From Pedobacter cryoconitis (GTDB taxonomy: Bacteria; Bacteroidota; Bacteroidia; Sphingobacteriales; Sphingobacteriaceae), in contig NZ_QLLR01000028.1 in the NCBI RefSeq assembly GCF_003259615.1, forward strand, positions 20,604 to 84,603: 64,000 bases of DNA, read 5' to 3'. Below the pieces are notes generated by a model. The model worked only from the letters and a program-made list of their open reading frames with translations. It searched no databases and was not told the DNA's origin. The first letter of the stretch is position 1; every line of letters starts with the position of its first letter. The position numbers were made by a program, and so were the translations under genes. This document shows, in pieces, positions 8,480-16,685 of the stretch.

Positions 8480-8508
8480 CCTCTCTAAGTATATTTAAAG
8501 AGGCTTTT
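8480..8508 (+). terminator. Weak hairpin with T-rich tail after the prophage genes
   Basis: CCTCT (8480-8484) can pair with AGAGG (8499-8503), followed by CTTTTGTTTT. The stem is only 5 bp with a 14-base loop, so this is a weak candidate for ending the accessory gene transcript. Confidence 0.3.
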
Positions 8509-8628
8509 GTTTTGCTCTTCTTTAAACAGTTTAAAGTATGATTTTAACGGAAAAATATTTTTAACGTCACAAATGTTGATAATTTTCATGACACCGCTCA
8601 AACAGATTCCTCTTAACAACGGCAGATT

Positions 8629-9513
8629 TCAGGCTTTTAATTTATCTTTCATCCCCATGATCCCCAATAAGCCGCCAGTATGCAAAGCCACAATTTTTTC
8701 CTCCTTCGCAAAATAACCCTGAAGCGCTAAATCGTTAATTGCGAAAAACATTTTTGCCGTATAAACAGGGTCGATCAACATTCCATGCTCAGCCGTAAAA
8801 CCCTTTATAAAGTCCAGCAAACCGGGAGTAGTTTTTGCATAACCACCAAAATGATAATCCGTATGTAAAATCAATCGCGGATCATCCGTAGCAACATAAC
8901 TGCTCATTTCCTCCCTGATAAACTCACCACCCTTTAAGACAGGAATCACATGGAGCTTCGTTTTTAAACCAGCCTTTTGAATTCCCTGTAACAAACCTGC
9001 AGCCGTTGTACCAGTTCCCGCTGCACAAAACAAATGAGCAGTATCCTGCGGCAGCCCGGCAATAATTTCAGCACAACCCAGTACTGCTTCAGCACAAGCA
9101 CCACCCTCATCTATAAAATAAGTGTCAGGATGTTTTAATGAAAACGACGAATAGCAACCAGCCTTATCCTTATAAGTTTCCCTGTCAATGAAAATCAGTT
9201 CCATCCCATATAAAGAACAAAGCACCAGCATTTCATTGTTTACCTTTTCACCCCTCACAAAAGCCGTTGCCTTTAATCCTGATCTCGCAGCTGCGGATGC
9301 AGCAGCCACCAGGTGATTCGAATAAGCCCCGCCAAAAGTGACCAGATGCGTTTTTCTTTTGGCTATAACATCCTGTAAAATATACTTCAGTTTACGCCAC
9401 TTATTCCCTGAAATATAAGGATCAATTAAATCATCTCTTTTGACCCAGAACTCAGATAAATGCGCATGTTTTAACTGCTGTAACGGGCTATGTAAATCTG
9501 TAAACATGAACAA
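8629..9513 (-). CDS. PLP-dependent D-cysteine desulfhydrase / ACC deaminase family protein
   Basis: A 294-residue fold-type II PLP enzyme. The PLP lysine is Lys38 in SGNKWRKLKY, the signature of the ACC deaminase/D-cysteine desulfhydrase family, preceded by the 'VKRDDL' strand. The substrate-side 'GGAYSNHLVAAA' motif follows, and the phosphate-binding loop is 'AAGTGTTAAGL' near residue 164. It probably removes ammonia and sulfide from D-cysteine or a related amino acid in the cytoplasm; family members cannot be split by substrate from sequence alone. It is the first host gene after the prophage. Either of the first two Met codons (residues 1 and 3) could be the start. Confidence 0.82.
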   Translation of the reverse strand: MFMFTDLHSPLQQLKHAHLSEFWVKRDDLIDPYISGNKWRKLKYILQDVIAKRKTHLVTFGGAYSNHLVAAASAAARSGLKATAFVRGEKVNNEMLVLCSLYGMELIFIDRETYKDKAGCYSSFSLKHPDTYFIDEGGACAEAVLGCAEIIAGLPQDTAHLFCAAGTGTTAAGLLQGIQKAGLKTKLHVIPVLKGGEFIREEMSSYVATDDPRLILHTDYHFGGYAKTTPGLLDFIKGFTAEHGMLIDPVYTAKMFFAINDLALQGYFAKEEKIVALHTGGLLGIMGMKDKLKA

Positions 9514-9590
9514 ATTTAACGCGTTTAGCTTAAAATTAAACTATAAACAATTTTATCAACTAAATTTCAACTTTTCTACAACTTAAAGAT

Positions 9591-9598
9591 TAGTTTTG
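9591..9598 (+). promoter_or_regulatory. Candidate -7 element for the rluD-like operon
   Basis: TAGTTTTG fits the Bacteroidota -7 consensus TAnnTTTG and lies 81 bases before the pseudouridine synthase start. No good -33 TTG is present at the usual spacing, so support is partial. Confidence 0.4.
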
Positions 9599-9679
9599 TA
9601 AAATGGTATTATTATAGGGTCTGCTCTCCTGAAGAGTGCCAGGCTGTGTATTTGTCCATAACATTTGACAAAATAAATA

Positions 9680-10708
9680 ATGGAAAACAATAACAACGGA
9701 CTGGAATTAGAAGAGCAGGATTTATACGAACATTTTAATATTGTTGTAGACAAAGGGCAGTCCTTATTGCGAATAGATAAATTTTTGATGCACCGTATGG
9801 AGAATGCTTCAAGAAATCGTATACAAAATGCGATTGAAGCAGGGAACGTACTGGTGAATAAAGCCACTATAAAAGCAAGCTATAAAGTTAAACCAGCTGA
9901 TGAGATTTCGATCGTGTTTCCTCATCCGCCAAGAGATACTGAAGTTTATCCCGAAGATATTCCTTTAAATATCGTCTATGAAGATGATGATTTACTGATT
10001 GTGAATAAGGTGGCAGGAATGGTTGTACACCCTGGATTTAACAACTATACAGGAACATTGGTCAATGCACTTGCCTTCCATTTTGAATCCTTACCACAAT
10101 TACCAGGTAATGAAGGCAGACCGGGACTGGTACACCGTATTGACAAAGATACTTCGGGACTGCTGATTATCAGTAAGAACGAAATTACGATGACTAAACT
10201 GGCTAAACAGTTTTTTGACCACAGTATCACCAGAAAATACCTGGCACTGGCCTGGGGTGACATTAAAGAAAATGGTACCGTTTCCGGTTATATTGGCCGT
10301 AGCGCTAAAAACAGGATCGTCATGGATGTTTATGACGAAGAAGACAAAGGAAAATGGTCAGTTACACACTATACTGTATTAGAGCGTTTAGGTTATGTGA
10401 CTTTAATCAGTTGCCAGCTTGAAACAGGACGTACACATCAGATCAGAGCTCACATGCAGCACATCGGTCACCCTTTATTTAACGATGCGAATTACGGTGG
10501 AGATAAGATCCTTAAAGGAACGACGTTTACAAAGTATAAACAATATGTAGCCAACTGCTTTGAAATGTTACCGCGACAAGCCTTACATGCACAGACTTTA
10601 GGTTTTATACACCCAACCACCAAGGAATATATGGAGTTTGAAGCACCATTGCCTCCGGACTTTGATTCTGTACTTAACAAATGGAGAAACTACATCGCAC
10701 AGCCATAA
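9680..10708 (+). CDS. rluD: RluA/RluD family 23S rRNA pseudouridine synthase
   Basis: A 342-residue enzyme, usual length for RluD. An N-terminal S4 RNA-binding domain (about residues 30-90, 'LLRIDKFLMHRMENASRNRIQNAI') is followed by the catalytic domain with 'GLVHRIDKDTSGLLII', whose Asp is the nucleophile, and 'QLETGRTHQIRAHMQHIGHPL'. It converts uridines of 23S rRNA (helix 69 in E. coli RluD) to pseudouridine. The gene lies 7 bases upstream of a class IV aminotransferase gene on the same strand. RluC/RluA specificity cannot be excluded, but the S4 domain and length favour RluD. Confidence 0.85.
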   Translation: MENNNNGLELEEQDLYEHFNIVVDKGQSLLRIDKFLMHRMENASRNRIQNAIEAGNVLVNKATIKASYKVKPADEISIVFPHPPRDTEVYPEDIPLNIVYEDDDLLIVNKVAGMVVHPGFNNYTGTLVNALAFHFESLPQLPGNEGRPGLVHRIDKDTSGLLIISKNEITMTKLAKQFFDHSITRKYLALAWGDIKENGTVSGYIGRSAKNRIVMDVYDEEDKGKWSVTHYTVLERLGYVTLISCQLETGRTHQIRAHMQHIGHPLFNDANYGGDKILKGTTFTKYKQYVANCFEMLPRQALHAQTLGFIHPTTKEYMEFEAPLPPDFDSVLNKWRNYIAQP

Positions 10709-10715
10709 CAATTTA

Positions 10716-11555
10716 ATGCAACAAGAATATATTTTACATAACGATCAATTCATTGCGATAGACCAGGCTATCCTGACAGCCAAAAACAGAGGCTTCAGGT
10801 ATGGCGACGGCCTGTTTGAATCTATGCGCATGTCTGGCGGTAAACTAAAGTTTGCTGAACTGCATGCGGATCGTTTGCAAGCGGGGATGAATGCGTTAAA
10901 AATGGAAGGGGGGATTCTGTTTGATGATTACTTCCTGAAACAGAAAACTGCTGAGCTTTGTAAGCGCAATAAACTAAAAGATAATGTGAGGTTCCGCCTG
11001 TCCGTTTACCGCGAAGGTGAAGGGCTTTATACCCCTGATGGTAACAAATCAGGATACGTACTGGAAGCAGGCCCGCTCGCTCCGGGAGGTTACGAACTGA
11101 ATAAAAAGGGGCTGATCATCAATGTTTACGACGAGATCACTAAACCGATTAATAAACTTTCTACTTATAAGACCAGTAATTCCTTACTCTATGTGATGGC
11201 AGGTTTATATAAACAACAAAACCGGCTGGATGAAGCTTTTATATTAAACCAGCATGGGTTTCTTTGCGAAAGTATCAGCTCCAATGTTTTTGTGGTTTAC
11301 GATAAGCAGATTTATACCCCAGCCCTTTCCGAAGGATGTATAGCCGGGGTAATGCGTAACGTAGTGATGAAAGTGGCTAAAACCAACCAGATTCCTGTAA
11401 TCGAAGCACAAATTAATCCTGAAGTCTTAAATGAGGCAGACGAGGTATTTATTACCAACGCCACATCCGGTATACGCTGGGTGATGGGCTATGGTAAAAA
11501 GCGATATTTTAATGAAATCACCAAGTCTTTAAGTTCTTTACTCAATGCGTTATAG
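10716..11555 (+). CDS. Class IV PLP aminotransferase (aminodeoxychorismate lyase-like)
   Basis: A 279-residue fold-type IV PLP enzyme. 'AKNRGFRYGDGLFESMRM' and the PLP lysine at about 152 ('STYKTSNSLLYV') are hallmarks, as is 'EAFILNQHGFLCESISSNVFV'. In this group, aminodeoxychorismate lyase (PabC, folate synthesis) and branched-chain aminotransferase are the main options; the short length favours PabC-like. The frame extends upstream to 10638, but that would run inside the pseudouridine synthase gene; the ATG at 10716 gives the family-like N-terminus (MQQEYILHNDQ) and sits 7 bases after it. Confidence 0.8.
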   Translation: MQQEYILHNDQFIAIDQAILTAKNRGFRYGDGLFESMRMSGGKLKFAELHADRLQAGMNALKMEGGILFDDYFLKQKTAELCKRNKLKDNVRFRLSVYREGEGLYTPDGNKSGYVLEAGPLAPGGYELNKKGLIINVYDEITKPINKLSTYKTSNSLLYVMAGLYKQQNRLDEAFILNQHGFLCESISSNVFVVYDKQIYTPALSEGCIAGVMRNVVMKVAKTNQIPVIEAQINPEVLNEADEVFITNATSGIRWVMGYGKKRYFNEITKSLSSLLNAL

Positions 11556-11576
11556 CTGATTAGCTATAAACGCATT
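11544..11576. terminator. Hairpin spanning two convergent stop codons
   Basis: AATGCGTTATAGCT (11544-11557) pairs with 11562-11576 with a single bulged base, giving a 14-bp stem and a 4-base loop. The stop codons of the aminotransferase and of fmt (8 bases apart) lie in this structure, so the last codons of both genes form its arms. No T-run follows, so it is more a transcript-end stabiliser or road-block than a classic terminator. Confidence 0.5.
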
Positions 11577-12472
11577 CCTCTTAAAAATTCATCAACCAGC
11601 ATTCTTTTTTTACCCTCATACTGTACATCTAGTAAAGTAATATAGCCATCCTGAGCAGCAAACTTTAAATAGGTCTTACCATCTGTCAGAAATGTTCCCG
11701 GAGCTGCCGAAGGAGCTGTTTCTTCAAAACCTGCTTTGAAAATCTTAATTGTTTTTTCATTCAGTTCTGCAAATGCAGTAGGGTATGGACTAAGCCCTCT
11801 GATCAGGTTATAGATTGTTTTTACAGGATTGTTCCAGTCTACTTTACAGAACTCTTTGAATATTTTAGGCGCATGTTTCAGCTCAGCAGAAAAAATCTGA
11901 GGTTGTTCTTTATAATCATTGGCTTCAATTGCTTTGACTGTTTTAACCAGTAAACCAGCACCAGCTTCCATCAAATGATCATGCAGATCGCCAGCTGTAT
12001 CATCTTCAGCAATAGGCACTGTCTCTGAGAAAATTACATCCCCGGTATCGATTTCATGTTTCAGGAAGAACGTAGTTACTCCGCTTTCTTTTTCCCCATT
12101 GATGATCGCATGATTAATTGGCGCGGCCCCACGGTATTGTGGTAAAAGGGAACCATGCAGATTAATAGTTCCTTTGGCAGGCATATTCCATACGACTTCC
12201 GGTAACATACGGAAAGCCACAACCACATGCAGGTCTGCATTTAAAGCTTTCAGCTCCGCGATAAAATCAGGATCTTTTAACTTCAATGGCTGCAATACCT
12301 TTAAACCTTTTTCTACAGCATATTTTTTAACCGCACTTTCCTGTAATTTCTGCCCTCTTCCTGCTGGTTTATCCGCTGCGGTAACGACTCCCACGATTTC
12401 AAATCCGGCTTCCGCTAAAGCATTTAAAGAAGCAACGGCAAAATCTGGCGTTCCCATGAAAACTATTTTCAT
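11564..12472 (-). CDS. fmt: Methionyl-tRNA formyltransferase
   Basis: A 302-residue protein, usual length about 310. It formylates the initiator Met-tRNA with 10-formyl-THF. The N-terminal formyltransferase domain shows 'MKIVFMGTPDFAVASLNAL' and the catalytic block 'NLHGSLLPQYRGAAPINHAI' with Asn/His, followed by 'GVTTFFLKHEIDTGDVI'. The C-terminal tRNA-binding beta domain starts near residue 205. It is convergent with the aminotransferase gene and sits alone rather than beside def, as is common in this phylum. Confidence 0.95.
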   Translation of the reverse strand: MKIVFMGTPDFAVASLNALAEAGFEIVGVVTAADKPAGRGQKLQESAVKKYAVEKGLKVLQPLKLKDPDFIAELKALNADLHVVVAFRMLPEVVWNMPAKGTINLHGSLLPQYRGAAPINHAIINGEKESGVTTFFLKHEIDTGDVIFSETVPIAEDDTAGDLHDHLMEAGAGLLVKTVKAIEANDYKEQPQIFSAELKHAPKIFKEFCKVDWNNPVKTIYNLIRGLSPYPTAFAELNEKTIKIFKAGFEETAPSAAPGTFLTDGKTYLKFAAQDGYITLLDVQYEGKKRMLVDEFLRGMRL

Positions 12473-12586
12473 ATGTGTTTGTTTGGTTTATTCGTGATCA
12501 AATTATTGTAAGGCCATGATGTTTGAACATCCTGTCTTTCTTTAGCAAAATAACTAAAAATTTAACGCATATTTTGTTTAATCTAT

Positions 12587-13636
12587 ATGGTTCAGACTTC
12601 AGAAGAAATTAAAGAAATTGGTTTGGTATATGTTACTGACAGTATGCCTGGTCTTTACCGTAAAGGAAAACCCGGAAAGTTTTATTACGAAGACCATAAC
12701 GGTCAGCGGGTAAAAGACGAGGCGCAGCTGGAAAGAATTAAGGCACTGGTCTTACCACCCGCCTGGACTGAAGTGTGGATTGCTGCAAAAAAGAATGCCT
12801 ATTTGCAGGCAACAGGAATGGATGCCGCAAAACGCAAACAATACCGTTACCATACCAAATGGACTTCCAGAAGGTCTGATCTTAAATATTACCGGTTGCT
12901 GGAATTCGGGAAAGCTTTGCCGCAAGCCAGGAAGAGAATTGCAAAAGACCTGAAGAGGCCTGTATACGACGAACAAAAGGTTTTGGCTATTTGTGTGCAG
13001 CTGATGCAAAAGACGCTTATCAGGGTAGGTAATGAGGCTTATGCGCAACTCTATGGTAGCTATGGTTTATCCACCTTAAGAAACAAACACGCTAAAATAA
13101 ATGGAAATGTGCTCCAGTTAAAATTTGTAGGTAAGAAAGGGGTGAAGCAAAAAGTTGCACTGAACGATAAGAATCTGGCAAAAATGGTGAAAAGTTGTAT
13201 GGAGATTCCAGGGCAGGACTTATTCCAGTATTATACAGCCGATTCAGAACGCAGGGCGATAGATTCAGGGATGATTAATAACTATATCAAAGAAATTACC
13301 GGGAGTGATTTTACCGCTAAAGACTTTCGTACCTGGGGCGGCACGCTCGAAGCACTAAGGCAGCTTGCTATTTGTACCGGCAATGTGGAAGAAGAACGGC
13401 CTAAGAAAAAGATTGTTACCGAAGTTTTGAAATGTGTAGCCAGTAAATTAGGAAATACACCCGCTGTCTGTAAAAGTTCTTATGTATATCCGCTGCTGCT
13501 GGAAGCTTTTGAAAATGACAGGCTATTAAAGTATATGAAGAAAATACATACCACCAAACCTGATACTATTCAGGCGATGGAAAACGACGAAAAAGTATTA
13601 ATGCAGTTTCTCAAAGCCGTCCAGAAGAAAGTATAA
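12587..13636 (+). CDS. DNA topoisomerase IB (poxvirus-like)
   Basis: A 349-residue type IB topoisomerase, the size of bacterial poxvirus-like enzymes. It relaxes supercoils through a 3'-phosphotyrosyl intermediate. The N-terminal domain holds 'YYEDHNGQRVKDEAQLERI' and 'HTKWTSRRSDLKY'. The catalytic domain shows 'TLIRVGNEAYAQLYGSYGLST' (Arg), 'TAKDFRTWGGTLEAL' (Arg/Thr pocket) and 'NTPAVCKSSYVYP' with the nucleophilic Tyr. It ends 9 bases before the convergent DeoR-type gene with no visible terminator. Confidence 0.93.
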   Translation: MVQTSEEIKEIGLVYVTDSMPGLYRKGKPGKFYYEDHNGQRVKDEAQLERIKALVLPPAWTEVWIAAKKNAYLQATGMDAAKRKQYRYHTKWTSRRSDLKYYRLLEFGKALPQARKRIAKDLKRPVYDEQKVLAICVQLMQKTLIRVGNEAYAQLYGSYGLSTLRNKHAKINGNVLQLKFVGKKGVKQKVALNDKNLAKMVKSCMEIPGQDLFQYYTADSERRAIDSGMINNYIKEITGSDFTAKDFRTWGGTLEALRQLAICTGNVEEERPKKKIVTEVLKCVASKLGNTPAVCKSSYVYPLLLEAFENDRLLKYMKKIHTTKPDTIQAMENDEKVLMQFLKAVQKKV

Positions 13637-13645
13637 CCAGTTTCT

Positions 13646-14395
13646 TTATTCCAGCCTGATGCCCAGATCACGATAACTTTTAAGGTTTTCATGGTTAGGG
13701 TCTGTATCCGTAATAATAATATCAAGGTCACTTGTACTGGTGATATAATAAGACTCTGTGGTGTCCAGCTTTTCAAATGTGGCAATCGCGATAACTTGTT
13801 TGGAAGTCTCTACCATTGCTTTTTTAATCTGGCAGTCTTCATAACTGATACCCGTTACCCCAGAGATCAGATCGATGCTGCATATACCAAGAAAACAGAT
13901 GTCCGGCCGGATACCGCGGATAGTTTGTATCACTTCAAAACCTGTTGTGGAAAAAGAGGATTTATTTAACCTGCCGCCTAAAAAGATAACTTCAATGAAA
14001 GGGTGATCTTCCAGTACAGTTGCCACAGGAAAACTATTGGTGACCACGGTGATCTGCAAATCTCTCGGCAAATGTGTTGCAATAGCCAGCACAGAAGTAC
14101 CTGAGTCAAATAAAACCACCTGACCGTTTTTAATCAGCTTTATTGCCTTTTGGGCGATGATTTCTTTATGAGATACGTCGTAATGTTCTCTTTCCCGGAA
14201 ATGCTGCGGGATGGGGGAGCGGGAAATCGCCCCGCCACGCACTGCTTTTAACAATCCCTGGTCAGATAATTCTTTAATATCACGTCTTACAGTATCTTCA
14301 GAAACTGCTAATAATGTACTTAAATCACCTAAAAGTACTTTTCGCTCTTTACGGATATGCTCAATAATCAGTTGTAATCTTTCTGCCTTAATCAT
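13646..14395 (-). CDS. DeoR/GlpR family transcriptional repressor
   Basis: A 249-residue regulator with an N-terminal winged helix-turn-helix (about 6-57, 'LSTLLAVSEDTVRRDIKELSDQG', then the family 'RGGA' turn). A DeoR-C sugar-phosphate sensing domain follows ('LFDSGTSVLAIATHLP', 'VVTNSFPVATVL', 'EVIFLGGRLN'). It is divergent from a 5'-deoxyribonucleotidase gene, and the shared 88-base spacer holds two matching palindromic boxes that are its likely operators. On that basis it probably controls the nucleotidase and itself. The inducer is unknown; a phosphorylated sugar such as deoxyribose phosphate would fit. Confidence 0.87.
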   Translation of the reverse strand: MIKAERLQLIIEHIRKERKVLLGDLSTLLAVSEDTVRRDIKELSDQGLLKAVRGGAISRSPIPQHFREREHYDVSHKEIIAQKAIKLIKNGQVVLFDSGTSVLAIATHLPRDLQITVVTNSFPVATVLEDHPFIEVIFLGGRLNKSSFSTTGFEVIQTIRGIRPDICFLGICSIDLISGVTGISYEDCQIKKAMVETSKQVIAIATFEKLDTTESYYITSTSDLDIIITDTDPNHENLKSYRDLGIRLE

Positions 14396-14432
14396 CTTAG
14401 TTGCAAAGATACAAATAAAAACTATTCTATTA

Positions 14433-14464
14433 TTGCAATATATTGCAGCTTATTGCTATATTTG
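14433..14464 (+). promoter_or_regulatory. Bacteroidota-type promoter of the deoxyribonucleotidase gene
   Basis: A -33 TTG (14433-14435), a 21-base spacer and a perfect -7 TATATTTG (14457-14464) precede the ATG at 14484. Predicted transcription starts near 14470. On the other strand a -7 TATCTTTG (14411 to 14404) serves the divergent repressor gene. Confidence 0.7.
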
Positions 14465-14479
14465 TTGCAATATATTACG
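14434..14479. promoter_or_regulatory. Paired operators for the DeoR-type repressor
   Basis: TGCAATATATTGCA at 14434-14447 is a perfect 14-base palindrome. A copy with two changes at its end (TGCAATATATTACG) lies at 14466-14479. Their centres are 32 bases apart, three helical turns. The first overlaps the -33 element and the second the predicted start of transcription of the nucleotidase gene, the ideal layout for cooperative repression. Binding by the adjacent regulator is inferred. Confidence 0.65.
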
Positions 14480-14483
14480 AATT

Positions 14484-15035
14484 ATGAATAGAAATAGAAA
14501 AACAATAGCCATCGATATGGATGGTGTGATTGCCGATACAGAAGCACAGTTTATGGATTGGTATGAAAAAGAACATGGAATACGGGTTCCAAGAGAAGAA
14601 AGATTAGGAGTACCAGAACCTGATGGGTTTCCTGACAAAACTGCGATCAGAAGATATGTTTATACCTCTGGGTTTTTCAGGACAATCCCTGTTATGCCGG
14701 GAGCAATTGAAGCGGTGAAGACTTTAATGGAAGATTACGAGGTTTTCATTGTATCTGCAGCAACAGAATTTCCGCAATGTTTATCCGAAAAACTGGAATG
14801 GTTAAATGAATATTTTCCTTTTATCAGCTGGACAAATATTGTTTTGTGTGGTGATAAGAGTATCATTGATACCGATTACCTGATTGATGACCATTGTAAG
14901 AACCTTGACTTTTGCAAAGGCAGGCCAATTATGTTTAATGGATCACATAATGTAAATCAGTTGCACCATACCCGGGTAATGAATTGGGATGAAGTACTGG
15001 ATTTGTTTGAGAAAGAAAAGCTTTCAGTCGTATAG
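14484..15035 (+). CDS. 5'(3')-deoxyribonucleotidase (HAD superfamily, NT5C type)
   Basis: A 183-residue HAD phosphatase. Motif I is 'AIDMDGVIADTEAQF' with nucleophile Asp and the +2 Asp; motif II is 'VSAAT' and the late acidic motif is 'DYLIDDH'. The order and the 'YTSGFFRTIPVMPGAIEAV' cap match NT5C-type deoxyribonucleotidases, which remove phosphate from dNMPs and balance dNTP pools. The frame is open upstream to 14211, but that part overlaps the divergent repressor gene; ATG at 14484 begins just before motif I and 20 bases after the promoter, so it is chosen. Confidence 0.85.
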   Translation: MNRNRKTIAIDMDGVIADTEAQFMDWYEKEHGIRVPREERLGVPEPDGFPDKTAIRRYVYTSGFFRTIPVMPGAIEAVKTLMEDYEVFIVSAATEFPQCLSEKLEWLNEYFPFISWTNIVLCGDKSIIDTDYLIDDHCKNLDFCKGRPIMFNGSHNVNQLHHTRVMNWDEVLDLFEKEKLSVV

Positions 15036-15066
15036 CTATTTAATATAGCCGGATAAAGATAAAAAC

Positions 15067-15093
15067 CTCCTCCCGATTTGGGAAGAGAGTTCT
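15067..15093. terminator. Bidirectional terminator between convergent genes
   Basis: CTCCTCCC (15067-15074) pairs with GGGAAGAG (15080-15087) with one mismatch and a 5-base loop. Five A precede it and AGTTCTTT follows, giving weak T-runs on both strands. Confidence 0.5.
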
Positions 15094-15309
15094 TTATGCG
15101 TCTTTTTTAGGTGCTTTCTTTATAGATTCAACAGGTTGTTCTTCCCGTTCTCTCTTTTTTGCAGGATTTTTAAAATGAGGCTCATCCTGAGTATAATCTT
15201 CATCCTCAGGTTTTTTTACTGCCTTATTTCCTTCATCAACCTCAGGAACCGGCTCTTGAAAGTTGCTGCTTGGTTTCTCATTTTTTCTTTTAGGGTCCTT
15301 GTTCATCAC
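15094..15309 (-). CDS. Small disordered highly charged protein
   Basis: A 71-residue protein made almost only of Lys, Glu, Asp, Pro and Arg with no hydrophobic core. It contains 'KKREREEQPVESIKKAPKKDA' at the end, so it is predicted disordered. No family recognised. It lies 14 bases after the NamZ-like gene on the same strand, so it is probably co-transcribed. The codon pattern is clean and ends right at a terminator, which supports a real gene. Confidence 0.55.
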   Translation of the reverse strand: MMNKDPKRKNEKPSSNFQEPVPEVDEGNKAVKKPEDEDYTQDEPHFKNPAKKREREEQPVESIKKAPKKDA

Positions 15310-15323
15310 TGATCAGTTTAAGG

Positions 15324-16580
15324 TTAAGGATACAGCAAGTATTTCTTGCGCATCTTTTTATACTGACTTAATCCTGGTTCCCAGCTTGCCCTGATTTCTT
15401 TTTCAGATTTGCCTGCAATAATTTGCTCCCTTAAGCTATAAACACCAGCAAGCTTATCAAAATTATTCATTTGCTTGCTGAGCTTGAAGTTGAAGAAATC
15501 TGCTTTATCGGGATAAGCCTGGTACAATTCAATAAGCCACTTAAGATTTAACACCTTATCCTTCCTAAGGTTTGAAATATTATAATTTCTCAGATCTAAA
15601 CCATAACATTCCTGGTTTTGATGTAAGGGAGTTTCTGCCATTCCCTTGATACTTTTGGGCGTAAACGAAAAACTATATTTTCCTTTCAATGCTGGTGCAC
15701 CTAAAACTGTAAATGGAAACAGGGTTCCCCGTCCCTGGCTCAGATACGTGCCTTCAAAAAGACAAAGCGTAGGGTAAAGTAAAATTGATTGTTGTGTATT
15801 TAGATTTGGAGACGGCTTCACAGGTAAATCGTAGGGCATATCGTGGTTATAATCTGCCACTTTAATAATCGTGATTTTACACTGGACTTTATTTTTCAGC
15901 CAGCCTTCCCCATTTAACATTTGTGCGTATTCGCCGACAGTCAATCCATGGACAATTGGAATTGGTTTCAAACCGATACCCGATACCAGTCTGGAATCCA
16001 GAATAGGGCCGTCTATATAAAACCCGTTAGGATTTGGTCTGTCCAGAATAATCAGTTCTTTCTTATTTTCTGCGCAGGCCTGCATCACATACTGCAGGGT
16101 ATTGATATAAGTGTAGAAACGTACGCCCACATCCTGAATGTCAAAAACCATTATATCGACATCAGCTAAGTCTGCCGGGGTAGGGATTTCATGTTTACCA
16201 TATAAGGAAACTGCTTTAATCCCTGTTTTCTGATCGATCGCATCGTCTACTTTTATTCCCGCACTGGCATCACCTCTGAAACCATGTTCCGGGCCGAAGA
16301 TTTTGACAATATTTACACCGCGTTTTAAAAGGCTGTCTACCGATGTGGTTTCATTAATCACAGAAGTTGGGTTGACTACCATTCCGACCCGTTTTCCTTT
16401 CAGCAACGGCAGATATTTCTCCGTTTGCGCTGCCCCGGTCAGCATTTCATGGCCAGTGGTTTTTTGTACTGCTGGTTTGACGCTGGAACTATCACTATCA
16501 GTCATTTTGGAATTAGCACAGGCCTGTATGCTGAGCATAGCCAGGCAAATCGGGAATATTACGGAAGAAGATAGTTTCAT
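15324..16580 (-). CDS. namZ: DUF1343 lipoprotein, NamZ-type exo-beta-N-acetylmuramidase
   Basis: A 418-residue lipoprotein with a type II signal peptide (lipobox SIQAC near residue 21). The DUF1343 core is clear: 'GKRVGMVVNPTSV', 'KIFGPEHGFRGDASAGIKVDD', 'SLYGKHEIPTP', 'MVFDIQDVGVRFYTYI', 'ILDRPNPNG' and 'LSQGRGT'. Characterised members (NamZ, GH171) release terminal MurNAc from peptidoglycan fragments, so a role in cell wall recycling at the periplasmic face is likely. The length fits the family. It is the first gene of a two-gene unit with the small charged protein. Confidence 0.88.
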   Translation of the reverse strand: MKLSSSVIFPICLAMLSIQACANSKMTDSDSSSVKPAVQKTTGHEMLTGAAQTEKYLPLLKGKRVGMVVNPTSVINETTSVDSLLKRGVNIVKIFGPEHGFRGDASAGIKVDDAIDQKTGIKAVSLYGKHEIPTPADLADVDIMVFDIQDVGVRFYTYINTLQYVMQACAENKKELIILDRPNPNGFYIDGPILDSRLVSGIGLKPIPIVHGLTVGEYAQMLNGEGWLKNKVQCKITIIKVADYNHDMPYDLPVKPSPNLNTQQSILLYPTLCLFEGTYLSQGRGTLFPFTVLGAPALKGKYSFSFTPKSIKGMAETPLHQNQECYGLDLRNYNISNLRKDKVLNLKWLIELYQAYPDKADFFNFKLSKQMNNFDKLAGVYSLREQIIAGKSEKEIRASWEPGLSQYKKMRKKYLLYP

Positions 16581-16685
16581 AAGACCTTTTTTTACTTATT
16601 ATAGTTGAATTCAAAATCAAATAACCATTTTTGCTATTGTCTGTTTTTGTTTAACCAGGCTCTAAGTTACAGTTTATTAAAAATT

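Noticed and set aside
8507..8716. 69-codon plus-strand ORF across the prophage junction
   Set aside because: It overlaps the 3' end of the desulfhydrase gene in antisense and has no coding character.
16605..16685. Upstream extension of the FtsX-like permease
   Set aside because: The extra residues do not resemble family N-termini; the TTG at 16686 gives the expected start.
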